A DNA stretch of 64,000 nucleotides from NCBI GenBank assembly GCA_009760855.2, contig WPIO01000109.1, positions 41,001 to 105,000 of the forward strand. Direction: 5' to 3'. Every line of letters begins with the position of its first letter. Positions within the stretch are counted from its first letter, which is position 1. Positions 48,421 to 61,916 of the stretch are shown piece by piece. The notes below the pieces were generated by a model. It searched no databases. It was not told where the DNA came from and worked only from the letters and a program-made list of their open reading frames with translations. The DNA comes from Cristatella mucedo. Taxonomy: Eukaryota; Bryozoa; Phylactolaemata; Cristatellidae. A program made the translations under genes and the position numbers.

Positions 48421-49930
48421 GACGAAGGAAGTGACGTCAGCTGTGCGCACCGGCCGCCGCCGTCCCTACCGAGCGGCGGCGGCGGTAGCTGCACTTTTAG
48501 CGGGCCTGCCGCTGGGCGACGCCGCCCGCTTTTCCCGACAGCCGCCCGAGAGTACCTTCCCTTTGTGCGGGGCGGAAAGCCGCGGTGGGCACTCCCGCGG
48601 GAGAGCGCGAGAGTAATTTATTGCGCTGCGCCCGGGCGGCGTTCTATTTTTTGCGGAGAGCCCGAGCTCTGACCGAGCCGAGAACCTATAAATGAAAGGC
48701 CCGTAATGGCCTCGGGGACTCGTCCGGGGAGTTGGCCACGTTTCTGCACCACTAGCCGAGCGCGACCGCGCGACGGTCCCCAAAGGACTCGCTCGCGCTC
48801 GCGCGAACGTTACGGAAAATCGATGAAGTGCCATTAGCGAGTCCCCAGCGGCCGCGCCGCCGCGGGAGCGCAGCTAGGAGGGTAGCGGCAGACGGCGAGG
48901 CGACGCTGACGGACGGCACAGACGGACGGTTCCGCCTCAGCCGGCGCCGGCTGAGGCGGAATCGCGATCCGACGGAGTCAAGGACTCGTAGCGCCTACGA
49001 CCAGTCGAGGGCGCGAATAGATAGCCGGCGGAGGAGGGAGAGATAGCAGCGACGGCGCGCCTCGCGCGGCGCGCGCGAGCACGCGCGAGCGCGCGCTCTC
49101 GTTGCCGGGAAGCCGCGGCGGCGGATGGCGAGCCGTGCGAGCCCCGGCCCCACCGCCAGATGGGCAATTATGCGGTTAGGCCGCCTAGTCGACCGGGTTA
49201 AGCCGGCCGTCGCCGGGCGAAAGAAACTAGGTGAAACGCGACGCCTGTCCGCCCGCCAGCCCGACTTTCCGCCCGCTCGCCTCGCGGGCTTCCTCTCGCC
49301 CTGCGGGTTGCCGCTCCTCGCGACGAACTGGGTGAGGAGGAGGCGCCCCGAGCGACTGTCCCGCCGCCGGCGGCGGCGGCGTCGCCGCCGGCGACGCGCG
49401 CCGCCGCCGCCGGCGTCCTTTCCGGGCCAATTCGGTCAATGGAAATGTGGCTCAGATCTGTGCGCGCGAACGCTCGTCGTCGCGGAGCAGAGAACTCGTC
49501 TCGTCCTGGTCGTATCGAGGTCAGCCGCAGCACAGCGCCGACCCTGCAGTCGCGAGGGCAATCGCAGAGAAGCGGCTACCGGGCCGCTGCCCCAACAACC
49601 GCGCAGCTGCCCAAATACCCCGCCGTCGTCGCCAGCGCCGTTGCCGACGACTGTTTCGGTTTTCGCCCAGGCCAGTCTGCGCCATCGCCCTCGCCTCTCC
49701 TCGCGCCCCGAGCGCCGCCGGCCCGGACGGCGGAGCACACCACTCCGCGTACGGCGTCCAGGTCCGGTCCGCGTCCGGTCAGGCCGGCGGCCGTTCGCAG
49801 GCCCGACCGGATGCCGCCTGCCGGCGTCCGCGGCCTCGCGCGCGCGCGAGCGAACCGCGAGCTGCGTTCAAGAGATGGCTGACGCTCGGCGAGCGCGGTG
49901 CCCAGGGAGACGTTGAGCGGCGCTAATAAG
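48421..49930. other. Second CpG-island-like block in intron 2
   Basis: 1.5 kb of CpG-dense sequence with open frames in all phases (the longest + frame, 49125-49916, is Arg/Pro/Ala-rich). Includes a 32-bp palindrome. It could be an alternative promoter or enhancer-like element. A hidden exon cannot be excluded, but none matches the required phase with a convincing domain. Confidence 0.45.
48930..48961. repeat. 32-bp perfect palindrome
   Basis: Arms of 16 bp (TTCCGCCTCAGCCGGC and its reverse complement) meet with no spacer. Confidence 0.95.
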
Positions 49931-49942
49931 TTATTCTTCCGA

Positions 49943-50078
49943 TATAATTCATTTATATAGCGCCACAAGAGAACGTACTCCCAATTCAGGGGCTTCGCGT
50001 ATGTCTCGGGGCTCGAGCGCACGAGCTCGGCCAGACCTCGGCCGGGGCGAGCGCGTTAACTTTTGGACCGAGCCAGCA
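49943..50078 (-). mobile_element. S1 short SINE
   Basis: Minus strand: TTGGTCCAAAAGTTAACGCG (A-box region), GTGCGCTCGAGCCCC (B box), tail TTCTCTTGTGGCGCTATATA then AATGAATTATA. Confidence 0.8.
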
Positions 50079-50084
50079 TTCGCT

Positions 50085-50245
50085 GGGTCCACCTGAATTG
50101 TCATTATCGCGCTTTATGCATGCTGACGCCGCGTGTGCTGTCGCTAACCGTTGCGACATGCCTTCTTTACAGCTTACGCGGTGCCTAGAAAGAGAAAGTT
50201 TTCTCTGACGGCGCTTTGCAAATGTCTTGTATAATTATTATTGCT
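50085..50245 (+). mobile_element. LINE-B 3' end fragment
   Basis: GCATGCTGACGCCGCGTGTG, CTTCTTTACAGCTTACGCGG, CTAGAAAGAGAAAGTTTTCT, then TATAATTATTATT. Confidence 0.7.
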
Positions 50246-50334
50246 ACCATTGACTAGATGCGATCGCGGCAGCGGAGAGCCCGCGGCTGCGGGTAGCCTT
50301 CTTCTTTACCTGCCGGTAGTGAGCGACAGCGGCT

Positions 50335-50440
50335 GAGGCTAAATTGAAATTGAAATTGAGGCTAAATTGAAACTGAGGCTAAATTGAAACTGAGGCTAAA
50401 TTGAAACTGAGGCTAAATCGAAATTGAGGCTACATTGAGA
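50335..50440. repeat. 18-bp minisatellite
   Basis: About five to six units of GAGGCTAAATTGAAACTG with minor variants. Confidence 0.9.
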
Positions 50441-50732
50441 TGCGACTGAGACCATGGCTCTATTGAAAGGTTTCGCACCGAGCAGGAGCGGGTGCGCAGG
50501 TCTTCCCCTATTGTAAAAACGAAGTGTGCGACTCTATTGGCGAAGAGCCGTCGTGCGGAGGCCGCCGTAGCGACGTACGCCGAGACGGCGGGTCTTCCTG
50601 CGCAATCTTGGCGATTAGTGTGGCCGTGCACGTCAAGGAGCCAAAACACTTGACCTCGGGTTTGCCAGCGGTATGCGCCGCCGAAGACACGAATGCGGCT
50701 GCTAAGTGCGATCGGCCGGATGCCGTAATGAT

Positions 50733-51412
50733 AATGATAATAATAATAATACATTCGATTAAGCACCCTCAGAGAACTCAATCTCTTTCTAGACGCTTTG
50801 CAATCGCTGCACAGGAATAACGATTGAATTTTTAATGGTAGCCTGCTCAGTAAACAACAAGAATAGCATGGTTTGGGCCGATATTCACAGGGTCGGCATG
50901 CAAGTTTGGTCCGTGGCAGCATGCACATTGCCAGCCCCCACAAGCACTTAAAGGACGAATCATTGACCCACTAAATGCTACGATAAATAGTTGCGTTTTT
51001 AGTTTCTTTTTAAATGTGGTGAGTCAGTAGCTGTCATGACACAAGTCAGGAGTGAGTTCCAGGCTTTGGGAGCATACGAACTAAATTCACGGTCTCCAAA
51101 GGTTATGAGGCATGTACGAGGTACAGGTAAACAGTTCGATTCCAAAAAGCCGGTAGTACGATGCTTAGCTTGGTGAAGGAGTAGATCTGATAGGAGCCAA
51201 AGAATGAACTTGAGCGACAAAGCCTTGAAGTCGATCCGTTGCTTGACTGGGAGCCAGTGCAGGTCAGCGAGAAGCGGTGCGACGTGGCAACTGCGACGCT
51301 CACGACAGACAAGCGTAGCGGCAGCGTTTTGAACCAGCTGTAGGCTCCTGAGTGCTCAGGCCGTTAGGGCAGCGAGCAGTGATTAAACAGGAGTCGGGAG
51401 ACGGGATATCGC
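50733..51412 (-). mobile_element. LINE-B 3' fragment
   Basis: (AAT)n tail, 3' UTR, then a minus-strand frame with PKAWNSLLTCVM, LLHQAKHRTTGFLESNCLPV and the decayed LTCTGSQSSNGS region. 5'-truncated at the LQLVQN block. Confidence 0.85.
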
Positions 51413-52050
51413 AAATGCATGGTGGTACCTTGCGACGCCTGGCGGTTGTGGGCGCGGCGAAATCGGAAACCGAAAATCGGAAATGCCGCGAAATCGGCCG
51501 GCAGACTGCCACTGGTGGCTCTCGTGTCCTGACTTCCAGCGGAAGTGGTTCCTTCGTTAAAAGTGCGACGATTCAGCCCACGATGTCGCGCGCAAATCGC
51601 GCGACGACTGCCAGTCTGCCGAGTGATTTCTCGCTCTAGGCGAACAAGACAACTATTTGCGCCAGCTTTATTGAGAGCGTCCGACGAAATGTCCTGCAGT
51701 GCAGTCGGTGTAGTTCACGGTCGTACGTCGATGCCGATGAGCGTCTTAAGAGATCCATTTATAAAGCACTTTCGCCGAATTCTAGAAAGGGAGAGGCTGA
51801 AGGATAGCGGCAGCAGCGTAGAAAGCGGGAAAGTGATGAACGAGAAATAAAAGGTAATCGTCGCGGTCGCATTCACGAGCGAGGACCGAGTGGGCTGGCT
51901 ATCTATGAGCTTCGATCGGAGCAACGGCATTTCCGGAGTACACATAATTACCACCGTTGCGTCGTACGGTCGGAGCACGTGCGTCCTCCGTCGGCAATTA
52001 ATGTCGTGGTAATTACTCTTTACCCAGAGGTCAAAGCGAAATATAGATAG
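51413..52050. other. No recognised gene (intron 2)
   Basis: Unique-looking. Short frames only. Confidence 0.35.
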
Positions 52051-52065
52051 ACGCCGAATCGCTGG

Positions 52066-52084
52066 ATGGATAGATAGATAGATA
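52066..52084. repeat. Short (GATA)n
   Basis: About four GATA units. Confidence 0.7.
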
Positions 52085-52233
52085 CTGAGAGGTAGATTTG
52101 CCGACACTGTATGTAAGTGGATAGACACATCGGCGACGGATAGATACAGTGGCCAGGATTTTCACCTTGGGAGAACGAGACCGCCTGCAAAATGTTTGTG
52201 CAGTCGCGAGAACCGAAAGATTTTCACGCGGGC

Positions 52234-52254
52234 GGGGGGGGGGCCCCCCCCCCC
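52234..52254. repeat. G10 run directly followed by C11 run
   Basis: A self-complementary homopolymer pair; also a typical place for assembly or sequencing error. Confidence 0.9.
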
Positions 52255-53270
52255 GGCGACTAGACTCGTAGCTAAGGAAAAATTGTAGCGAAAAACCCTA
52301 TCGTTTATTAGACGCGAGCTCGGTGTTTGGTCGTCGAGTGGAATTGAGACGTTATTTCGTCCTTGGTGACGGTCGGGGTGAGGCATAGAAATAGGGGTAG
52401 CCCAGGTCGCTGCCCCACTGTAGCGGGGAGCTGGGGTGTGCGCCAACGCTCCTCTGCCCCTCTGATGACGCCGACGGGCAAATATCTCCGTAGTAACAGA
52501 GTGTTTCGAATATCGAAGTTCTTACGAGCGTCTAATTCGAAAACCGACGCTGCCACGACCTGTTAAAGCAGATCTATTTGCCTTTCTTTCGATAGCTCGC
52601 AACAGATTTTGGGCCTGCGGTCACCATCGCGACACGATTGCGAGTCATGCTCGACGTCTAGTCGGCATGAACTACCTCCCCTGTCGTGCTGTTGTGTTGT
52701 GCTGTCGATCTGAGCTCTGCACGCTCAAGCCAGCAGGCCATCCTCGGGGAGCTTTCCCGGCTCTGGGTGATCGTTTGAGTGGGCGCGATTGCACGTGCCT
52801 ACGGCTGTTTCGCTATCGTCGTTCCAATTTATAATGGCTAGCAAACGCACTCAGAAATTCGATAGTCCAATAGTCTCGAAATGGGCTGGCGTTTACTTAC
52901 AGAACTTAATGACCACATTAGCTCCGCAGTTACGCCTGGCTATCTGCAGCTGCGTATGATTTCAGAAATACATCTAGGCTTGTTTAGACTATTACAATAG
53001 TATCTTCCGACGGTATCTCCTGCGCAGTGCTTTAAGAGCACCAAATCTCTACTAAAGTGGCTATACAACGTCATACCAGACGAGCAATAGCCTAGTGCTA
53101 CTGACAAGCTTGGAGTCATTGGGGTCAAGTCAAGCTTGGAGTCAAGTCAAGGGGTACCTCAAGCTTGGGGGACTAAAGTGAGCATCGTGCTTAGAGGAGC
53201 ATTCACATTCACTTAAGAGGAAACTGGAAACCTCTGGTTAACACTGTCATACCTGGCCAGAAACGCAACT
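52255..53270. other. No recognised gene (intron 2)
   Basis: Mixed sequence. A small local duplication of AAGCTTGGAGTCA lies at about 53107-53145. Part of 52880-53270 may be decayed LINE-B 5' sequence. Confidence 0.35.
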
Positions 53271-53274
53271 AGTC

Positions 53275-54148
53275 GGGCGTCAGGTAGTCAGGTAGCATAT
53301 TCCAAAGCGACCTCTCGTTAGACGACCGTATCAGCTCCACAGTCAAATCCGCCTATTTTCAGCTTCATAACATTGCTAAAATTCGGCTTGTTTAGATAAA
53401 GATACCACATCTAAGTTGGTCCATGCATTCGTGACATCCCATCTCGACTTCTGCAACTCACTGCTTACTGGCCTACCAGCATGTGCGATCAGGCGATTGC
53501 AGCTGGTGCAAAACTCGGCAGCTAGACTTGTCTGCCGTGAGCGTCGCAGTTGCCACATTACTCCACTTCTCGCCGACCTGCACTGGCTACCAGTCAAGCA
53601 ACGGATTGACTTCCATGTTTTTTTTCGCTCTCTTTTAGGTCCCTTCATTCTATGGCTCCAGCCTATCTGTCAGATATACTACCCCATCAGGCCAAGCATC
53701 GTACCACCCGCTTTTCGGAATCCAACAGTCTAGAAATACCTCGTACAAACCTTAAATCCTTTGGAGACCATGCATTTAGTTCATATGCTCCTAAAGCCCA
53801 GAACTCACTCCGGACTTGCGTCACGACATCCCCTGACTTGACAACATTTAAAAAGAACTTAAAAACGTACCTATTTAGGACAGCATTTAGTGGGTTCCTG
53901 TGATTCGTCCTTGATGTGCTTATGCGTGCTGACACTGTGCATGCTGCCACTAACCACATTTGCATGCTGACCCTGTGCATGTCACCCCTAACCATATTAT
54001 TCATTTCGTTTGTTTTTCAAGCACGATTTTACTTACCATTCAATTGCATTTCACTTTACAGCAAATGTAAAGCGCCTAGAGAGAGATTAAGTTCTCTGAG
54101 GGCGCTTTATCAAGTGAATTATTACTATTATTATTATTATAATTATTA
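53275..54148 (+). mobile_element. LINE-B 3' fragment with full 3' end
   Basis: Encodes VHAFVTSHLDFCNSLLTGLP, ACAIRRLQLVQNSAARLVCR, ITPLLADLHWLPVKQRIDFH, then after a frameshift GPFILWLQPICQI or MAPAYLSDILPHQAKHRTTR and TTFKKNLKTYLFRTAF, then the 3' UTR and (ATT)n. Complete at the 3' end and close in sequence to 36811-37158. Confidence 0.9.
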
Positions 54149-54955
54149 GCAACTGAAGCTATCTTGACAGAAATAGTAACGTGCTCATCTAACGACAAGT
54201 ATTATTGGACTCGTAATCCCGGAATGCGTATGGACATCGCCGGAGCAATGCTAGAGGATGAACCAATCTTGAGGGTGAGGTCTTCCAACACCGAGATGAC
54301 TGCTAGGCTGACTTCCATAACTATTAACTGTAACTACCTAAACCAGTGCAACCCTGGTGCCAGTGATGTGTAGACGTATCAAGAGGCACTGGATTGAAAA
54401 AGATCTTCACTTGAATATTTTCAAGCGCTGCTAAGAATTATCTAGGATGAATGGCCGAGAGACATCTACTTCAATCAGCAGTGAGAATAGTGCCATTGTA
54501 AGTCTGAAGCAGAGCAGCTTGCGGGGAATGCACTGGCTCTAAATCCCTATTGGAGCTTGCTAGCAAGACCCGTTGCACTTCTGTAATCGCTTGGCAGTCG
54601 CGGCATAGCTCGTTTGACTGTCTCGCATGAAAATGGCAGAACGTAGGTAGGACGGATGCCAGTTAGGCATTTCGAAATCTGGTATATGTTTTTTTGAGAT
54701 AAGCTGGCCGAATACTGCTATTTCAGAGGTAGTGAGACTATACCGGTAACTAGTGATATTCTTTCAAGTTTCTTTTTCGGCTGGCAGCAATAGGTCTTTC
54801 TCTGCATCTCAAGATGTGAACCGCTTGCGCCTTGCCTGGCGGCGTCCCGCGTGCTCTCGCTCGTTCTTCGCGCGCCATCATCGCTGCCGTCCGTCTGCAT
54901 CGGCGACCCGTAAGTAAAGTAGATTTACGCAATACGCTCGTAAAGCGCCCAAACG
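54149..54955. other. No recognised gene (intron 2)
   Basis: Only short frames without recognisable features. Confidence 0.35.
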
Positions 54956-54961
54956 GCTCGG

Positions 54962-55065
54962 TCATTCTTTCAATATAGCATCTGTAGAGTGCTTATAAAG
55001 AGACCCAGTTCTCTAACGGCGCTTTGCAAATGTATAATTGTAACATTGATTAATATTATTAATTA
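54962..55065 (+). mobile_element. LINE-B/S1-long tail remnant
   Basis: ATAAAGAGACCCAGTTCTCT, AACGGCGCTTTGCAAATGTA then ATTATTAATTATAAT. Confidence 0.6.
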
Positions 55066-55077
55066 TAATCATTATGA

Positions 55078-55160
55078 TAAGAGGACTTAATCTCCATCGA
55101 GGCGCTTCGCATATTTGCCGCAGGGCTTGAGCCCGCTACCTCGCTCATCGAAGATTAGCA
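55078..55160 (-). mobile_element. S1 short SINE fragment
   Basis: GAGGACTTAATCTCCATCGA, GGGCTTGAGCCC (B box), then a decayed A-box region. It ends about 40 bp before the predicted exon 3. Confidence 0.6.
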
Positions 55161-55200
55161 CGTTAAAATATGTCGCCGCCGTATCGGCACTCTTTTGCAG

Positions 55201-55283
55201 CCCACTTCGCCGACACGGAGACGTCGACGGTTAGCGAGTCGTCGTGCTGCACAACAACGGACGACTCCGAAGCGTCCGAGAAG
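55201..55283 (+). CDS. ZNF423/521-like gene, exon 3 (acidic linker)
   Basis: Predicted from splice sites and phase. Acceptor CGGCACTCTTTTGCAG ends at 55200; donor GAGAAG|GTGAATG follows 55283. Its 83 nt enter in phase 1 and leave in phase 0, exactly what is needed between exon 2 (leaves in phase 1) and 62688-62861 (enters in phase 0). It encodes AHFADTETSTVSESSCCTTT then DDSEASEK, an acidic Ser/Thr-rich linker. In ZNF423/521 a comparable unstructured stretch lies between the C2HC finger and the first C2H2 array. No domain supports it independently, and no transcript is available, so this is a good but unproven exon. Confidence 0.5.
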
Positions 55284-55601
55284 GTGAATGCCGTGCTCGC
55301 CGTGCTCCACTGCCCGCCCGCGCCCCCACCCCCTGTCTGACGCCCGCGCCTCCGCTGCCCGCCCCTCTGTCTGACGCCCGCGCCTCCGCTGACGCCGAAT
55401 CTCGAGTGCGCCCTCCGGCCTGACGCGCGCGCCTCCGCTGCCACAGTCTCGCTATCGCTGTTGCCGCAGTCTTCGGGAAAGAGCGCCGCCGGGGGAGTTT
55501 TGGTGGCAAGCGGTGGCCCGTGCGTCGCTCGACTTTCGCTCAGCGCTCGACTCCGTGTGCCGAGCACATCTCGGCGGCTCGACCCTGTCTGTCCGTCTGC
55601 G

Positions 55602-55810
<209 letters not shown>

Positions 55811-56724
55811 GACCATGCACACGCATCTGCTCATTCGTTTGTCCGTCCTTCTTTCCTCACTTGCTCGCGCGCCGTCGAAGCTCTCTCGACATTCGAGACG
55901 ATTCGCCAGAAGTGCTCGCGAACTGGCAGCGTGCGAGCGTGACCTTTCGCGGTGGCGGTAACTAGCTTAACGGCTTCGTCTCCAGACCACTCGCCTCGAA
56001 GCGAAACGCTCTCGTAGCATTTCTGCGTATTGCGGAACGATCTTGACGCTAAGGAGGTCTACACTAATTCCGCCGGCCACGAGAGCCGATCCGCGAGTAG
56101 CAGATGCGACTGATTGCCGTCGCACCGTCGCTAAGCGATCCCAGCATGCCACGTCGCTGCACCGCGTGAGACGCGGGCAGAGCAGCGTCCGCCGAGTATT
56201 GGCCGAGCCGCGTCTGTCTCTCTAAGACACCGCATTTTGGCGACGAGGCCCCAGTAGAAACCGTCTGCCAGCTCTTAAGTAAATTTCAATCTCTTAAAAA
56301 ATTTAGCTTTAATCCCTCTCTTAAGCTGACACTTTCGTCTCTGCATTCATCGCTCCGCCACCCCTCACAACTATCCGTGCACCAGCGAACTTCCGTGCAC
56401 CGGCAGCTGATTTCAGAGTTCGGGCCGAGACGGACAGGACAGACTCTGGCGATTCGCTAGGGCGTCCGATCCCAGCTGTTGACCATGCTGCGGGGCAGGA
56501 GGGAGACGAACGCGAAGAGACGCTGCAACGCGCGCGCCGGTTCTTCGTGCATCAGGAGCTGGCACAAGGAGCGCTTCAACCTCTGATCCCTGGCGACGTT
56601 CCTGTAAATGCGAGAAGCCGGCCATAGAGACCGGAAGTTGGCCAAACGTCGCTGCGGCAAAATGCGGGTGATAATGCATACCCGCTTCATTCGCGTCTTC
56701 CAGGTTGTTCTACTAAGTAATAGC
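55811..56724. other. No recognised gene (intron 3)
   Basis: Moderately GC-rich; no domain or exon supported. Confidence 0.35.
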
Positions 56725-57945
56725 AGTAATAATAATAATGTACTTGATAAAGAGCCCTCGGAGAACTCAATCTCTTTCTGGGTGCTTTAAATTTGCTGCA
56801 AAGGGAAACGAGATTGAATGGTGAGTGATATCATGCTTGATAAACAACGTGAAAAACATGGTTAGGGGTGACATGCACAGGGTCAGCTTGCGAGTGCGGT
56901 TAGTGGCAGCATGCACATTGTCAGCACGCACAAGCATAGAAAAGACGAGTCACGTGGACCCACTAAATGCTGTCCTAAATAGGTGTGTTTTCAGTTCTTT
57001 TTAAATGTGGTCAAGTCAGGGGGATGTTGTGACGCAAGTCGGGAGTGAGTTCCAGGCTTTGGGAGCATTCGAACTATGTGCACGGTCTCCAAGAGATTTG
57101 AGGTTTGTATGAGGTATTGGTGAACTGTTGGATTCCGAAAAGCGAGTGCTAAGATGCTGTGATTGGTGGGGGAGTAGATTTAAGAGATAGGCTGGAGCCA
57201 AAGGATAACGTGACCTAAAAGTGAGCGACAAAACCTTGAAGTCGATCCGTTGCTTGACTGGTAGCCAGTGCAGGTCGGCGAATATATGTGTGATGGGGCA
57301 ACTGCGATACTCATGACAGACAAGCCTAGCTGCAGAGTTTTGCACCAGCTGTAATCGCCTGATTGCACATACTGGTAGGACAGCAAGCAGTGAGTCACAC
57401 AAGTCAAGATGGGATGTCACAAATGCATGGACCAACTTAGACATGGCATTCTTATCTAAGCAAACCCAAATTTTAGCAATGTTATGTAGCTGAAAGTAGG
57501 CACACCTGATTGTGGAGCTGATGTGGTCGTCTAACGAGAGGTCACTTTGGAACATGACACCCAGATTTCAAGTTGATTCAACTTGAGATATGCTGGCAGT
57601 GCCAAGTTTGAGCGTTCCAATGTCTGAATCACGCTGGGTTTGCAGATAACTAGTAAGTTCGTTTTATCATCGTTTAGTTTTAGAAAATTCGCTGCCATCC
57701 ATGTGCGGATGTCATCAGTACATGCAGCAAGGGAGTTGAGAGAATTTAAAGTGCCGGAGGGCTGGGAGGGATCAAAGCAAAGGTGCGACTGAGTGTCATC
57801 CACATAGAACTGAAAGCCTAGATTGTGCTTGGCAATCACATCAGCAAGAGGGAGAGTATAAACCATGAAAAGAACCGGACCTAGCACGGAGCCCTGAGGT
57901 AACTCATATTTCAGAGGTGCCTCGGATTATCTTTGTCTATTTACA
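56725..57945 (-). mobile_element. LINE-B, longest copy, includes catalytic motif
   Basis: Minus strand, two overlapping frames. 57531-57887 has GPVLFMVYTLPLADVIAKHN, then FYVDDTQSH: an intact YxDD reverse transcriptase active site, then IRTWMAANFLKLNDDKTNLL. 57016-57555 has SLDDHISSTI, LVHAFVTSHLDLCDSLLAVL, HIFADLHWLPVKQRIDFKVL, PKAWNSLPTCVTTSP, followed by the 3' UTR and (ATT)n. About 1.2 kb, 5'-truncated upstream of the active site, one frameshift near 57540. This is the copy that identifies LINE-B as a CR1/L2-superfamily element. Confidence 0.92.
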
Positions 57946-58470
57946 TCAGTACTCTCTACATATATCAAGTAAGAACAACTTTCAGCGATAGTATACTGCT
58001 AGCGAAAACACTTTCGGTTTTCCGTGGTCAGTAGCTGGCGGTCGGACGAGCGGTGGAGAGGCCTCTCGCTTGTGGCTGGAGGCAGCCGTACGTGGCTTAC
58101 CTTTTTAGCGACTACGCGTAGGCTGGAAGCGATAGCGCGCAGCCCATAGCCATGATTTAAATATGAGATATATGATATATGAGATATGGGTTAACATGTG
58201 AGGGGAGCTTGAGCTGGGCATCGACCGGCGGAGCGGGACCAGTCTGGCCAGAAAAACACACGGGAGCTACCGGAAACTCGCTCGCTGAAGGACTCCCTCC
58301 CGCGGCGGCTTGCTCTGGTAAATACCCGCAGGTATCCGCTATTTAGCGGACGGACTGCGAGGCTGATTTTTCAAATTGAATTTTCCAGCAGTTCGTCAAC
58401 CGGATGGCGATACCCGAGAGACCGACTTACCGGGAACTGGAGCTCCGCCGGGGCACCGCGCGCGCGAACG
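57946..58470. other. No recognised gene (intron 3)
   Basis: Contains repeated ATATGAGATATATGATAT near 58160-58190; otherwise unique-looking. Confidence 0.35.
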
Positions 58471-58473
58471 CGT

Positions 58474-58780
58474 CCTGTCCAGCACTTCCTGCCCAGCACT
58501 TCCTGCCCAGCACTTCCTGCCCAGCACTTCCTGCCCAGCACTTCCTGCTCAGCACTTCCTGCCCAGCACTTCCTGCCCAGCACTTCCTGCCCAGCACTTC
58601 CTGCCCAGCACTTTCTGCCCAGCACTTTCTGCCCAGCACTTTCTGCCCAGCACTTTCTGTCCAGCACTTTCTGCCCAGCACTTTCTGCCCAGCACTTCCT
58701 GCCCAGCACTTCCTGCCCAGCACTTCCTGCCCAGCACTTCCTGCCCAGCACTTCCTGCCCAGCACTTCCTGCCCAGCCTT
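58474..58780. repeat. 14-bp minisatellite, 21 full units
   Basis: Unit CCTGCCCAGCACTT in perfect 14-bp register from 58474 to 58767, plus one shortened unit. Units 11-16 (58614-58697) all start with T instead of C; unit 1 and unit 14 have CTGTCC, and unit 6 has CTGCTC. Since 14 is not a multiple of three and the unit has no stop in any phase, long frames arise on both strands; these are not genes. Confidence 0.97.
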
Positions 58781-58903
58781 CTCATCCAGCGGCCTCTCCT
58801 CTCTGGAGACGCACTGCGGAGGAGCGTCGCCTCGTGCTGGTGCACCGCCCGCCGGTGCTCCCTCGCCAGCCTCTCACCCGCGAAACTCTTTCACTGCTGC
58901 TCG

Positions 58904-58990
58904 ACAGTAGAAGCGGAAGCGCCTTTCCCGGAAGCGCACTTTCCAGAAGCCTTTCCTGGAAGCGAACTCCCGGAAGCGCACTCCCGTCCG
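58904..58990. repeat. Short GGAAGCGCACT-type repeat
   Basis: About five imperfect units of (C/G)GGAAGCGCACTTTCC. Confidence 0.6.
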
Positions 58991-59524
58991 ACCGTCCGAC
59001 GAAGCGCCCGATAATGTGGGCTCTTTGGTTCCTCGCCCGGAATTAAAGTGTGCATGTCCCTGTTCGAGAACATCTGGATGTCTGCACTGAAAGAGCGCCG
59101 CCTTTTTGTCCGACAAAGCGACGACCGTCGCATTCGACATTCGAAGAGCTCTCGAAGAAACTGCGCTCGGGCGTCCGTCCGCCCGTCCGCCTGTCTGTCC
59201 GCCCGCTCGCTCGACGTAATCCAACGACGCCAAAGATTGACGGTAGCCTGCGTGGAGCGGCGCGCGCAGAAGTCGCGACGCCGAGAGCAAGGCTGTGCAG
59301 CCCTTATAAAAACAAGTCGCTTTCCTATTTCGGGAAAACCTGAAAGCGGACCGCTCGCGTAGCGCGCGCGTAGAGAAACGGGCCGCGCTCGGCGCGCATC
59401 CAAAATGGAAACGCGGTCCCACCGCCACGCGGCAGATCTTGCGTGGCCCCATTTGAAGAGTCTCGTGAGCCGATCGCGGCGGCGGCGGCGGAGGGTGCAG
59501 CGCGCGCCGCTCAGCAGCTCTTGT

Positions 59525-59750
59525 TTATCTTCGCTAAGCAGCCAGTAGAACACATTGGCAAGAATGAATTATCTGACAAATTTCAGTCTGGATTCGACGG
59601 ACACCGTTCCACTGAAACTGCTCTCCTCCTTCGTGTAATTAGTGACATGCTATGCAGCATAAACGACGGGAGCGTCTCTGCCCTGAATCCCTAGAATCTT
59701 TCAGCTGCGTTCGATACGAATGATCGCGATCGATCCTACTTGAAGGATTG
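59525..59750 (+). mobile_element. LINE reverse transcriptase fragment, middle region
   Basis: Encodes VEHIGKNELSDKFQSGFDGH, RSTETALLLRVISDMLCSIN, then after a stop LSAAFDT: the FQSGFRxxHSTETALL and DLSAAFDTxDH blocks of CR1/L2-type RTs. It is the only copy in this window of this upstream RT segment in readable form. The frame is broken by a stop before the first catalytic aspartate block. Confidence 0.85.
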
Positions 59751-59989
59751 AGAACGACGATCTGCCTGACTGACGGCGGCTTGAACGTGTGACCTTTGTA
59801 ACACGCTCCAGCTAGTGCCGTTAGCTATGTGTTTGTTGAAATCGGCATATCGCAGTAGTATCCAAATTTAGTATGCAAATAAACGTTGAAAGAGCTCGAA
59901 CTAAAAAATGTACTTTTAAAACGCTTAAGGTTTAGGGATAAATGCGAGGTCGCAATTATCACGCCATCTAAATCTACACGTATACTCAC

Positions 59990-59990
<1 letters not shown>

Positions 59991-60022
<32 letters not shown>
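59991..60022. repeat. (TA)n short tract
   Basis: About 16 TA units. Confidence 0.9.
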
Positions 60023-60517
<495 letters not shown>

Positions 60518-60836
60518 GTGAGCCTCTGCTAAGGAGCTTCGGCTTTACGCGATCAGCGCGCTTGCGTGGTCTTTTGTCAAAGCGGAGATATTGTAGCCAG
60601 ATTTACTCCCTCCATTGGGCAACTCGGTGCTCTGGGCTGTGGCTGTGCGCTCACTTGAAAGGAACGGAAGTATGAGTCGGCCCTTTTTTTTGAGCTTCAA
60701 AGTTGCACTTCTATCGCTCTCTAGAATAGCTTTCACTTGCTACGGCTTTGCGACTGAAAATTCGCATCACCAAGGCAACCGACTGGTCCGCTGCCGGTTT
60801 GGTTAGTCAGGGGCGTTTGCCAGTCTGCCTAGGGAG

Positions 60837-61916
<1,080 letters not shown>

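Noticed and set aside
58371-59014. Frames of 112-212 codons encoding a regular peptide repeat
   Set aside because: The 14-bp minisatellite is stop-free in every phase on both strands, so the frames carry no coding evidence.
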